DNA of 64,000 nucleotides, taken from positions 491,486-555,485 of the forward strand of contig NC_009391.2 of assembly GCF_000002875.2 (NCBI RefSeq). The letters run 5' to 3'. Source of the DNA: Leishmania infantum JPCM5 (lineage: Eukaryota; Euglenozoa; Kinetoplastea; Trypanosomatida; Trypanosomatidae). The translations under genes and the position numbers were made by a program. The stretch's first letter is position 1, and each line of letters begins with the position of its first letter. This document shows positions 40,749-50,800 of this stretch, one piece after another. The notes below the pieces were generated by a model, which saw only the letters and a program-made list of their open reading frames with translations, searched no databases and was not told the origin of the DNA.

Positions 40749-42491
40749 AGCGGAAACACTTCCCTGTTAGAGTGAGAGAGTGGTCTGGGTGGATTGTAGC
40801 ATGGTTTTAACCCAGGCGAAGGCTGGGAGGAGAGTAGAGGTGAAGTGGACGGCGGGCGGGCGAGTGCACAGCTGCCACTGATGTGTTTGAACCCCTGTAA
40901 AAGAAGAAGGTTCAGAAGGGCACAAGCTCTTCACCCTGTAAGCAGCCCTCCTCGCTTCATCTCTGTATGCGTACGCGTGGGTCTCTCTCTCTTAGCTCTC
41001 CTTCTCGTCGCTACCCGTGCACAAAATTGTCGATGCCTTTGTTCCTCTTGTGAGCAGTGCCTACCCGACGGCCTTGGGGGGGGGGGCTGCACACACACCC
41101 CTCTCCGCGCGTGGCACTGCAGGGCACAGTGTGTCCACTCTCTGTCTGGGAGGAAGCCGAGCAGACCCCCTATTCCTGCCCATGCCGAGCCACCTGTGGG
41201 TGGTAGCAGGGCCAAGCACCGACGACGCCGGGGAGGCCAGGGCGATGCACCGCTACTTGTGCCCAGCGGTTAGACCCTGGACGGCGTGGCGTCGGAGCGA
41301 CCTGCGACAGTGAACACGCCCGTGCCATCCATGCGATAGGCCGCGTGCCAGCGCGACTCGGACGCATGTCACCCTCGGCCTTCGCACCGCCTACTGGTGC
41401 GGGGAGAGCCCGCGTGTCACACCCCGAGGGGGTTGGGGGTGGGGAAGGCGCCAGGGGTGGCGACCCGCGAGGCGGGGGCTTGCGAGCAGGTAGCGTGTGA
41501 GGCCCAGGCCCTGCTCAGGTGACTGAGTCGGCGCGGTGCTGCAACTCGCGTGTGTGTGCGGCTGCTTCGCACAACGCGGATGGTTGGGTGGGGGGCCTGT
41601 GCTCGGTGAGTGTGTGTGTGTGGGGGGGGGAGGGTGGCGTTGAGTGGAGCTCGCGTTGCACGGCAGCGAAGTGGGCACGCTAGAAATGAGAAGAAAACAT
41701 GCCGTCCTATCGTCATATTGCGCCGCTCAATGCGATGTCGCGGAACTGACAACGGCGCTGGTGTATACCCACGCTAACGCACAATTGCGCACATATCGTT
41801 GTGCCCGCCTCGCTCTGTCTTACCTCCGCCTCTCCAGCCATCACTCCTGCGGATCCGTCGCCTCGCCTCTGCCTCTCTCACGCATCACATGCATGGTGTC
41901 ATCGACCCCTCCCCCAGGGGGTTTTATCCGTTGTTTCTCATGCCCACTGTCCTTCCTTCAACGCTCCCCCACGGCCGCATCTCAGTTTTTCTTTCCCTGC
42001 AACAAATTATTCTCTGTTATCATCCCCACTCCCTTCCTTCGCTCTCGGCTGTCATCTGTGACGTCCTGCGTTGCGCGCTGCCACCATGCTGTGCCCCGGC
42101 TGCCGTGAGGAACTCGTGGCAGTGTGCCGGTTTTGGCCGTGTGTACACTCTCTGCTCAGACGTCTTCGATGACGAAGCGCGCTCGCCGCCGTGTTGTGTG
42201 CGTCTTTCGTGGCTTCGCGCCGGCGTTTAGAAAGAGAAGGACTGGCACGCCTTGTGCTGACGTCGGCGCTGCGCTCGCATGCCTGCGCACAACCCACGTC
42301 CTCTCGTTACTGCCCGCCGCCTTCTCGCTCTCCTTGTCTTCCTCCGTCCCCCCTCACATGCGTATAACGTGGTGTCTGGAGTGTGTCCCACGCTCACGCC
42401 CTTTCTCTTCACGGACTTGATGGAATAGGGGAAGACTCCCTCGCACCACAGCGTTTTTCGTGGCCTGCGGAGCCCGGCGCCTGCTCGGCCG
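40749..42491 (+). other. Intergenic/UTR region containing SIDER copy 2
   Basis: A 1.7-kb spacer: a 340-base stretch after PIN1 with a run of 12 G at 41076-41087, the SIDER element at 41088-41678, then about 800 bases of C/T-rich DNA leading to the next gene. Confidence 0.65.
41088..41678 (+). mobile_element. SIDER-type degenerate retroposon, copy 2
   Basis: Gap-free 591-bp match to copy 1 (15812-16402) with five mismatches. It has the same orientation relative to the host transcript and also lies downstream of a coding region (PIN1). It contains the same (GT)n plus nine-G run near its 3' end. Flanking sequences differ from those of copy 1 immediately outside these limits. No protein is encoded. 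Confidence 0.8.
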
Positions 42492-43616
42492 ATGCGCTCT
42501 ACGGCGGCAGCGACACCGACCGCGGCGCAAGCGGCACGTATTCTGTCACTGGAGCAAAAGCTGCAGGCGTTGCCGACAGAACAAGACCACTACCGTCGCC
42601 ACTATGAGGAGCCGGAGGGAGTCTGTTGGGATGTGCTGGACGACTTGGCGGAGAACGAAGGACGCGGTGCGCATGACTCAACGGGAATAGGGCCGCCGTC
42701 TGCTGAAGATGGCGCCCCTTTGCTGGATGCGTCGTCGTCGCCGCCATCGCGACTGGCATCGCCCGCGACGGCACCGCGTGCGAGTGCGGGAAGGCACGGG
42801 CTGGGCTACCCGGTCTCAGCTTCCCATGATGGGCCACACTCGCACCCATCTCTGTGTAGCGACGCGACACCCGCGGGAGTTTCAAGTCGGAGAGCAACCC
42901 AACGTCATTTGAGCGACCACCCTCCGCCGTCCCGGCGCACCACGATATCATCGTCAAGGCCAGACCCGCGCTTGCGGTGTTCTGGTGAGGCGGACGTACT
43001 CTCGCCGCAAGAGACGCAGCTGCTGCTTAGACGTCTGCGTAGATTGCATCAATGGATGGGCGATCTGGTCACCGGCGTGTCGGCAGCCACGTCGTCAGGA
43101 TGTGCGGACGTCGGCTGTAGGGGTGATGGCGCCCTACGCGACCCCTCTGCAACGGCCACAGAGGTGATTGCTAATGTGTGCCCATGTAGCGACTCGAGTG
43201 CGGCTTGCTCAGCCTTCCCGCTCTCAGCGCGTGAGTCGCCGCTGAAGCGTGTCACGGCGCTCAGGCTGCATCGCGTGGTAGATGACCTGTTCATGCTCTT
43301 CACACAGCTGCAGGCGACGCTGACGGACGTTGTGTGGTGCACCAGCCACCCTCCTGCGCTCTCCACCCCGGTCCGCACGCATCTCGCCCATGACGTGGAG
43401 GTGGAGCGGCTGCGAGCCATTAACCAGCAGCTGCGGCGTACCCTCCGGGGCTACGAGCAGTCGCACCAGACTGCCAGTGAGGCACCGGCGCCACGGCCCT
43501 ACGATAGCATCAAAGCATCTCGTCGTGCAGCGCCGCCGCTATCGTCACCACCGCCACCTGCGGGCTATGCAGCCTCCCATGAGTCTGGCCTGTTCATTGC
43601 CCTTCGTCGACGGTGA
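42492..43616 (+). CDS. Hypothetical protein with short coiled-coil segments (374 aa)
   Basis: Not recognised. The ATG at 42492 (MRSTAAATPTAAQ) opens the frame. A short helix (ARILSLEQKLQALPTEQ) is followed by a Ser/Pro/Ala-rich, probably disordered region (about 60-165). Then come two helical segments, ETQLLLRRLRRLHQWMGDLV (about 174-193) and LKRVTALRLHRVVDDLFML (about 251-270), and a final coiled coil containing VEVERLRAINQQLRRTLRGYEQ (about 303-325). No enzymatic motif, signal peptide or membrane segment is seen. The composition suggests a structural or adaptor protein. It is called as a gene because its codon use, length and + orientation match its neighbours. Confidence 0.65.
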   Translation: MRSTAAATPTAAQAARILSLEQKLQALPTEQDHYRRHYEEPEGVCWDVLDDLAENEGRGAHDSTGIGPPSAEDGAPLLDASSSPPSRLASPATAPRASAGRHGLGYPVSASHDGPHSHPSLCSDATPAGVSSRRATQRHLSDHPPPSRRTTISSSRPDPRLRCSGEADVLSPQETQLLLRRLRRLHQWMGDLVTGVSAATSSGCADVGCRGDGALRDPSATATEVIANVCPCSDSSAACSAFPLSARESPLKRVTALRLHRVVDDLFMLFTQLQATLTDVVWCTSHPPALSTPVRTHLAHDVEVERLRAINQQLRRTLRGYEQSHQTASEAPAPRPYDSIKASRRAAPPLSSPPPPAGYAASHESGLFIALRRR

Positions 43617-44079
43617 GCGTAACCACGCCGCGCCATGCCCCCCCCCAATTCACGTCTTCTGCCGCCTCCTTTTTCTCGCTCGTCTGTCTCGTGGTGTCTG
43701 ATTTCCTGTTCACGTGTCTGCAGCGGCGCTACGTGAGCGCAGACGCCGGTGCGCCCGAAGAGAAAGCGAAAAGTACTCCCGTGACGCCTCGTGACCCTGT
43801 GGTACGCCGGTGCTCGTCCTGTGCACCTCTCCTGTGCGGTATTCTCAGCCTCCCTCTGCGTATGCTGTTGCGCTTGATTCGCTATGCAACGCTACTTGCG
43901 CCTCCATTATACTCTCCCTTTCACTTCTCGGTATCGGTCGCTCTGCTTGTGCGACACACCGCCTCGCGTGCGCGCGCACACACACACTCCACACCGCTGC
44001 CCGTGTGCCCTCATGGGGGACTGGTACCGACTAGGTTTGTACCACCACCGTCTTCTTCACTGTGCGCTCTGCACAGACA
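43617..44079 (+). other. Short intergenic/UTR region
   Basis: 463 bases, with a short CA run at 43975-43987 about 95 bases before the next start. C/T-rich stretches at 43640-43700 and 43905-43945 are splice-acceptor candidates. Nothing else seen. Confidence 0.6.
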
Positions 44080-44691
44080 ATGCGGTGTGCGACGCGCATC
44101 AGCCGCTCCCTGCTCAACGGCGCTGATCGAGGCGCGGGAAGCCCATGGCGTGGCACGTCCATTGTCCGTGCCGTCGGCGCCATCCACGGCCTTCAAGTGG
44201 GGACCTTGGACATCACCGGCGTCTCGGCGGGGCTACAATGCACCCTGAGCACGTCGAGCTTCTTTTCTGTCGACGACGGCGGCGGCCCTGCAGCGCCGCT
44301 GTTGCCATCAGAACCGGCAGAGCTGCACGCACCGGGTGTCGCGGAACAACCGGGAATGCCAAGGAAGGGTTGTGTGTACACCGTGCACGTGGTGGGCCCC
44401 GCCGCGTTCGTCGCCGCCGTCGCTGAGGTGCTTGGCGACGACGTCCTCGTCGACCTTGCTGGGAGGTATCATGTGGAGCCGTACGCCTACTGGCGATCCG
44501 GCAAGCATCAGTGCCCCACCGTGCGTCTTTCATACGATCGACTGCGCCGTACTGAGGACTCGCTCCGCATCCTGCGCGCTCCCGACAACACGGTGGCGAG
44601 GCAGCGACGTCTCTATCATGCCATCTTTGCCGCTTCGCAGCCGGGACGTTGGCCGTCCCGTCATGCGGGAGGGAGAGGCACGTGCCCGTGA
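44080..44691 (+). CDS. Probable mitochondrial OB-fold / SSB-like protein (203 aa)
   Basis: The start is the ATG of MRCATRISRSLLNGADRG. It is Arg/Ser-rich with no acidic residue in the first 15, consistent with a mitochondrial import sequence. The rest reads like an OB fold of the single-strand-binding type: a first strand pair (IVRAVGAIHGLQVGTL), a strand ending in LSTSSFFSV, a long Pro/Ala-rich loop, then VYTVHVVGPAAFVAAVAEVL followed by DVLVDLAGRYHVEPYAYW and a closing CPTVRLSY strand. The last part matches the order seen in bacterial SSB and in KREPA editosome OB folds, where a helix precedes a V-x-G-R-L/Y strand. It could be a divergent mitochondrial SSB, an editosome KREPA-type or other RNA-binding protein. 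Fold assignment is moderate, function uncertain. Confidence 0.6.
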   Translation: MRCATRISRSLLNGADRGAGSPWRGTSIVRAVGAIHGLQVGTLDITGVSAGLQCTLSTSSFFSVDDGGGPAAPLLPSEPAELHAPGVAEQPGMPRKGCVYTVHVVGPAAFVAAVAEVLGDDVLVDLAGRYHVEPYAYWRSGKHQCPTVRLSYDRLRRTEDSLRILRAPDNTVARQRRLYHAIFAASQPGRWPSRHAGGRGTCP

Positions 44692-45519
44692 GCCGAGAGA
44701 CACCGAGAGGCGAAGACAGCCCTGCAGGCGCCTCTTTCTGGATAGTTTTTCAGCACGCGCCTGCCTTGTGTTGGTGTGCACCCACCACACGCGGCCCTGT
44801 GAGAGCCTATACGGGCTCTCCGCATGCCGAACGCGTGCATGTGCATGCGGATACTTGCGTCACACGAAAGGAAGGAGCGCGGCGCAGAGCACGCGCGCAT
44901 CATCATCAGCCGGCAAAGTTGTTTTTCAATGAAGCGGCCTCTGCTGAGCGGCGGCTGTCGCCCCTTGCCACTGCACCATCGCTTCCCCACTTCCTGCGCT
45001 ACGTTGCGCATAGCTGCTACTTTCGGTGGCGTTGCGCCGCACCGTGACAGCTGTGGCGACACCGTACAGTGGCTGAGACGCGTGCCTCCAATGGCTCTCC
45101 CTCTCACCTCTCTGTGTGGAGGCGCTGGTGAGCGCAGTGGCGGTGCATACATCGTCATGCTGTGTCTGCACATGTACACGTATGCATATATATATATATG
45201 TGTGTGTGTGCGAGTGCTCTGCTCGAGCTTCCCCCCTCTGTCTCTACGGTTTTGCCTCTTCCCTTCACTTCGTTTCCGCCGCTCCGCGGCTCGCTCGTGC
45301 GCGCTCGTGCACGGGTGCGGGCTTTGCTGATGCGCGTTGGCTACCCCCCCCCACACACACACATGCGCCAACCGGACAGCTCTGAGAAGGGGCAGGGGGC
45401 ACAGGGGCACATCACAGCCGCTCGACACAACGGCGCGCACATCAACGCCTCCCCTCCCACCGCCGGTGGGCCGTCTCGCTTCCTCCATTTCCGCTTTTCT
45501 CCAGCTTTTGCAGCGCGCC
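44692..45519 (+). other. Intergenic/UTR region
   Basis: A 0.8-kb spacer with an (AT)n/(GT)n run at 45186-45211 and a C8/(CA)n run at 45345-45363. The region before the Sel1 gene is C/T-rich. No gene supported. Confidence 0.6.
45473..45504 (+). promoter_or_regulatory. Candidate trans-splice acceptor of the Sel1-repeat gene
   Basis: The tract TCTCGCTTCCTCCATTTCCG, then CTTTTCTCC, leads to an AG at 45503-45504, only 15 bases before the ATG at 45520. If used, the ATG at 45556 might be a more comfortable start. Inferred. Confidence 0.4.
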
Positions 45520-46854
45520 ATGCCGCCGACTCGGAGCCGTCCAGTCGCCCATCTCATGACGAGCACCCCACCGCCACTGGACGTCAACTTTGGAAGCTAC
45601 CTCCCGCCCCGTCCGGTGACGTCCCCCATGCGCCGGGGCTTTCGCGGTGGATCTTCTTCTCGCGCCCACATACTGCACGGTGACGGTTTGACGACCGCAG
45701 CGGAAGCAGGAAGGAACTCTAAGCAAGCCAATGCTGGGCCTCTGACGGGCAGCACATCGTCGCCCGCTTGCAACTCCTTCCCCTTTCCACCAAGCCGTGC
45801 GGAGCACTCCGCCACCACCTCTGGTCGCGCTTCCGCAGCGCCAGCACCTCCACTCCACGGAGGTGCGGCACCGCCATCGATGATGAGGTGCAGTAATGGA
45901 AGCGGCCTTGCTGCTCCTTCTAGCGCCTCCCCACGCTCACACGAGGGGTGCCTGCCGTCCTGGAAGAGGTGTAGCGGTGCTTCTAGTTCCTTTGTGGAGG
46001 ATCGGGTGCGGTGCCTAGCGCACCCCGTAGGCGTGGCATCACTGTTGCCGGCGCCCTTGCAGCGCATCCTCGCCAATGTGCTGCGCATTCTCCAGCAAGA
46101 ACGCGCGCAGCTGAAAGGGCAGCGCCCGTGTCGGCGGCACTCCCGGTCGCTTGGCACCGGCGTCGACGCAGAGGTCACCGAGTGCATTGTGGATGCTGCG
46201 CAGGCGCCGTCATTGGTGGCTGCCGCAGACATTTTTTCCGCCTTTGTTACTGCACACCCGATGGACGGGCTCACGCTGTTCTCCTCTCCAGTTGTGCTGG
46301 CTGGTGCAGCGCTCGCTGAGGTCGTCACGCTTGGCCAGATCGAGTCGTGCGCCATACCCATGCCAGAACTATTGTCTTTTCTTGACGCAGCCATCAGCGT
46401 AGGCCACCCGGGTGCGATGCACTCTGTGGCCGTCTGCCTGCGCGATGGCACAGCGGGCCTGCAGCGAGATGCAACATCGAGCGAGACGTGGTTGCGATGC
46501 GCTGCCTCGTCAGGCTACCTTCCTGCCATGCATGAGCTCGGCGAGACCTACGAGCGTGGCGCACCCGCGTCTTCCAAGCTGCCGGCGGAGGCGGCCGAAG
46601 ACGCCGCGGACTGGGGCGAGGCGATGCGGTGGTATCGACAGGCGGCAGAGGCCGGGTACCCACCATCGCAGCTAAACTTGGGTAAGCTTCTCCTTGCAGC
46701 GACTGAGCACGCCCAAAGCGATTGCTCCGCCGCTGCGCCACAGGTGGTGCATCTTTTCACGGAGGCCACGCGCTGGCTTCACGCGTGCGCTGCAACCGGC
46801 GTAGAGGAGGCAGTGCGCCTTGTGAAGCGCATCGAGGAGCAAGGTGCGCGCTAA
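45520..46854 (+). CDS. Sel1-like repeat protein (444 aa)
   Basis: Sel1 repeats are TPR-related helical pairs that build adaptor scaffolds in protein complexes, including ER-associated degradation. The ATG at 45520 (MPPTRSRPVAHL) is chosen; the longer frame starts at a TTG in a CA-rich spacer. Another in-frame ATG lies at 45556. Residues 1-150 are Ser/Pro/Gly-rich and probably disordered. A helical central region (about 150-290) follows. From about residue 290 to 430 there are three recognisable Sel1 units with the A-x-x-x-G-x-x-x-A/L spacing: GHPGAMHSVAVCLRDG, GYLPAMHELGETYERGA and EAMRWYRQAAEAGYPPSQLNLGKLL, then HLFTEATRWLHACAATG. No signal peptide or membrane helix is seen, so a cytosolic scaffold is likelier than an ERAD Sel1/Hrd3 homologue. 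Confidence 0.8.
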   Translation: MPPTRSRPVAHLMTSTPPPLDVNFGSYLPPRPVTSPMRRGFRGGSSSRAHILHGDGLTTAAEAGRNSKQANAGPLTGSTSSPACNSFPFPPSRAEHSATTSGRASAAPAPPLHGGAAPPSMMRCSNGSGLAAPSSASPRSHEGCLPSWKRCSGASSSFVEDRVRCLAHPVGVASLLPAPLQRILANVLRILQQERAQLKGQRPCRRHSRSLGTGVDAEVTECIVDAAQAPSLVAAADIFSAFVTAHPMDGLTLFSSPVVLAGAALAEVVTLGQIESCAIPMPELLSFLDAAISVGHPGAMHSVAVCLRDGTAGLQRDATSSETWLRCAASSGYLPAMHELGETYERGAPASSKLPAEAAEDAADWGEAMRWYRQAAEAGYPPSQLNLGKLLLAATEHAQSDCSAAAPQVVHLFTEATRWLHACAATGVEEAVRLVKRIEEQGAR

Positions 46855-47855
46855 GGGACCCTGCTGTGCACTCGGTAGGATCGGTGGGGGGACTACCATG
46901 GAGTTTCATGTGTATATATATGTAGAGAGAGAGGTGCAACGGACGTGCTCATTATGGCTGTCTGTCCGCCATCATCTCGATCTCGGTCTCTCCGCCCTGC
47001 TCGCTGCATCATCTTCCTCTTGGCGTATTGTTCGTGGTGGTGCGTGCCCCTCTACCTGGCAGCTAACGGAGGCGTGCTTGCACGCGACGAGGGGGGATGA
47101 CGCATGGCGAGAGGAGAGCGCCAAGCACGATGTGTACTCAAGGGCTATGATGGCATACGCGCATACGTGTGGGCGTGCTTGTCTTTGCGTGACTGGCTGC
47201 CGCAATTTCACGTCTCGCGTGCCCTCAAAGCAGGCTCATTACTGCCTCTTGTTCTTCGTTGCCCACCTTTCCTTCCGTAACGCAGACGCGTACCGACGCT
47301 CGCTCGCTTCTCCAGTTTGAAGTGGGCCGCACACACGAGCGCAGACCACATGTGGGCCGTGTTCACCGCTCCTTCGCCCTCTTGAAGACCTCAGAGCGCT
47401 GTGGCTGCTCATTTGCCTTCCTGCGGAACTCAGCGCCAGCACAGCCCTTGTGTGGCGCTCTGCCCCGCTCTGCGCCAAGTTAGCTCTCTCTTCTCCCCTC
47501 TCCCCTCTCCTCTCCTCTACGACTTCTCCGTGCGCATTTCGGCAGTACTTGAATCCCTCTGTCCCCCCCCCCGCCCCACACCTCAACGTGGGTGGTAGCC
47601 TCCGAGACTTCCTTCAAGTCTCGTTGGTGCCTTTTTTTTCTTCGATTCCGGTGCGGCTCTTCTTGCTGCCGGCGTCAGCGCCCGTTCTTGCCCTTGCTCT
47701 CCCTCTGTGCCCGTACGAGTAAGCAGGCCATTCGCTTCGATCCTCCCCGCACGCATCTCACGTGCGTCGGTGCTGCCACTGTTGTTCCCCTGCGGCTTCT
47801 TCCTGTACTTATCGATCTCTCGTAGGCCACGCCGAGCACACCCTCGTTACCAGCG
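46855..47855 (+). other. Intergenic/UTR region
   Basis: A 1.0-kb spacer: (TA)n-like and (GA)n bits at 46912-46934, then pyrimidine-rich DNA from about 47470 to 47825 upstream of the P5A ATPase. No gene called. Confidence 0.6.
47781..47825 (+). promoter_or_regulatory. Candidate trans-splice acceptor of the P5A ATPase gene
   Basis: Pyrimidine-rich DNA (GTTGTTCCCCTGCGGCTTCT and following) leads to an AG at 47824-47825, 30 bases before the ATG. Inferred. Confidence 0.45.
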
Positions 47856-50800
47856 ATGCCGACCGAGAACATCGTTGGGAACACCATGATCCGGCAGCTC
47901 CGGCTCCTGCGGCGCCGTGAGTGGTACACCTGGATCACTGTGTGGCCCTTCACGGTGCTCTACGTCGTCTCCGTCGTCCTCTACCTCTACCCCGAGCTCG
48001 TCTGGGACCGTGTGACGTACCTGGTGCATCAGACGTACATCGACTTCTTTCACGCCATCTGCTTTCCCATTTTCGTCTTCCTTCACTCCTTCCTCTCCCT
48101 CTTCACGATTTGGTCCGTGCGGTTTCGCGCTCGCATCATTTATCGACCTGTGGCGATGGAGCAGCTAACAGAGGCGACGGATGCCCTGGTGGAGACGCAC
48201 CTGCACAAGGGCGAGTCGGAGATCGTGCCGCTGCACCAGGAGGGTGAAGACGGTCAGCCGCCGTGTTTTGTGTTCCAGCAGCGTAAGTGGAAGCTGGACG
48301 GGCGTGAAGGTATCTTCGTGAAGCCGCGCTTCCCCACGAAGCACAGCTTCTCCTACTATATTCACTGGGAGGGCCTCGACAAGGAGGCGGACCGCACGAA
48401 GCAGGTGGACACGTACGGGCTCAACAAGATGGAGGTGGTCATCCCCGAGTTCCAGGACCTCTTCGTCGACCATGCCCTCTCCCCGTTCTTCGTGTTTCAA
48501 ATGTTTTGCGTGCTGCTCTGGTGCCTCGACGAGTACTGGTACTACTCCCTCTTCACCGGCTTCATGATGGTGGGCATGGAGTGCACGACGGTCTACCAGC
48601 GCATCCGCAACATGCGCACGCTCCGCGACATGGCGGAGGTGCCAGTACGCGACATCGACGTCATGCGTGGCGGCAAGCGCGTCACGATCAAGACCGACGC
48701 CCTGTTGCCGCTGGATATCATCGTGGTGCCGAGCAACGCCCCGTGCCCGGTTGACGCGTTGCTGGTGAAAGGCACTGCAGTGGTGAACGAGGCGACTCTG
48801 ACAGGCGAGTCGACGCCGCAGCTTAAGGAAGCGCCGGATGACGTGGATGTAGCCCTCAGCGTCAAGAAGCACGCGCGGCACATGCTGTTCTCCGGCACGC
48901 AGATTCTGCTGAGCAACGGCCCTCACGAGACCTCCGAGGAGGGCGCGCACAGCCGCGACAGGAGCAAGGCACTCGCCGTCGTGCTGAAGACGGGCTTCGA
49001 GACGAAGCAAGGCAAGCTGCTGCGTACCATCCTGCACAGCCAGGGCCGGGTCAGCGAGAACAGCGGCGAGGCCTTTGGTTTCATTGGCGTGCTCGTGGTC
49101 TTCGCGCTGGCAGCCAGCGGCTACCTGCTGAAGCGTGGTCTCGCAGATCCGCACCGCAGCCGGTGGAAGCTCTTCCTGTCCTGCGTGCAGATCATCACTT
49201 CCGTGGTGCCGCCGGAGCTTCCGATGGAGCTGTCGCTGGCCGTCAACACGACTCTGCTTGCGCTGACGAAGCTGCAGGTGTTCTGCACGGAGCCGTTCCG
49301 CATCCCGTACGCTGGAAAAGTAGACACGTGCTGCTTCGACAAGACCGGCACTCTCACCACGGACGAGATGCTCTTCGGCGGTGTGGACATGATTGATGGC
49401 AAGGGGCTGCTGAACAAACTCAAGGCGATTCCGAAGTACTCGGAGATGGTGCTGGCCACGTGCCACTCCCTCGTCTACCTCGACGAAGAGACGCTGGCCG
49501 GAGATGAGATGGAGAAGGCCGCCATCACCGCCCTGGGCTACCGCATCGACAGCGAGGACAACATTCTCTACGACCCCAAACCGGCCAGGGATGAGGACAA
49601 GGAGGGGCAGGCGAAGGCCAAGAAAGGGACCGCGGCGCCGCAGAAGATGTACAAGGTTCTCCTGCGCTTTCCTTTCCTCGCCACGCTGCGCCGCATGGCC
49701 TGCGTCGTCTCCGCCTCAGATGGCAAGTACATCGTCGCCAAGGGCTCGCCGGAGTCCATCGCTGCCCTGTGCGAGTCTCTCCCCGAAGACTGCCTGAAAA
49801 TCGCCGAGGAGACGGCGGCCAAGGGGTACCGCGTCATCGCCCTTGCGTATCGCTCGCTGACAGATGCGGAGCGGGCGTCGAAGGAGACCATTCTTGCGCT
49901 GCGCCGCGAGAACGTCGAGAAGGGGCTGCGGTTCGCCGGTCTCGCTGTGTATGTTTGCCCGCTAAAGAAGGACGCCAAGGAGACGATCGAAAATTTGGAA
50001 GGTGGCAGCCACCGCTGTGTCATCATCACCGGCGACAGCGTGCAGACGGCTATCTCGGTCGGCAAGGACGTGTCGATGCTGTTGTGCAAACGCCAGCTGG
50101 TGGCGAAGGACGCGGCAGGTGGCGGAGTAGAGTGGGTGGACTCGGTGTCGAGCGTCGTGCAGCCGGGGACGTCCCAGGACATCATCGCCAACACTTTTCA
50201 ACGCAGCCGTCGCAAGCTGGCGCCGCGCGAAAACGAGTGGGACCTCTGCGTGAACGCGGAGACGATCAGCCCTGAGTCGATGCAGCACATCGTAGAGACG
50301 TACAACGAGCATGTCACCATCTGGGCTCGCTGCGCTCCGACGCAGAAGGAGGAAATCGTCACAGACCTCAAGAAGAAGAACCACATCGTCATGATGGCCG
50401 GCGACGGCACGAACGACGTTGGTGCGCTCAAGCAGGCACATGCCGGCATTGCCGTGCTGAACTCGGCCTCTGTCGCTCCCAAGGCGGAGAACAAGGAGCT
50501 GGTGGTTGGCCCGCAGCCGCACAACGAGCCGGATGTGCCGGCCGATCTGAAGGTGCCGCCGAATTTCAAGTTCACCGTCGTGCCTCCCGAACCGCCGGTG
50601 GGGACGCCGTTCATGCAGATGATGAGGTGGAAGATGCTGGAGGCGAAGCGCAAGGTGGAGATCAAGCAGATCACGGCGTGGAACAAACAGTTGAAGGAGG
50701 CGGAAAAGGCCAAGGCAGACAAGAAGGCGGCCGCGCCGCCACCGCCGTTGAATGGCACCGGCGACTCGGACTTCCTGATGGAGTCCCTCTTCAACTCGGA

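Noticed and set aside
41170..41367. Short identical minus-strand frames inside SIDER copies 1 and 2
   Set aside because: They repeat because the elements repeat. They are 65 codons long, have no known product and are truncated or fused to other sequence in copy 3.
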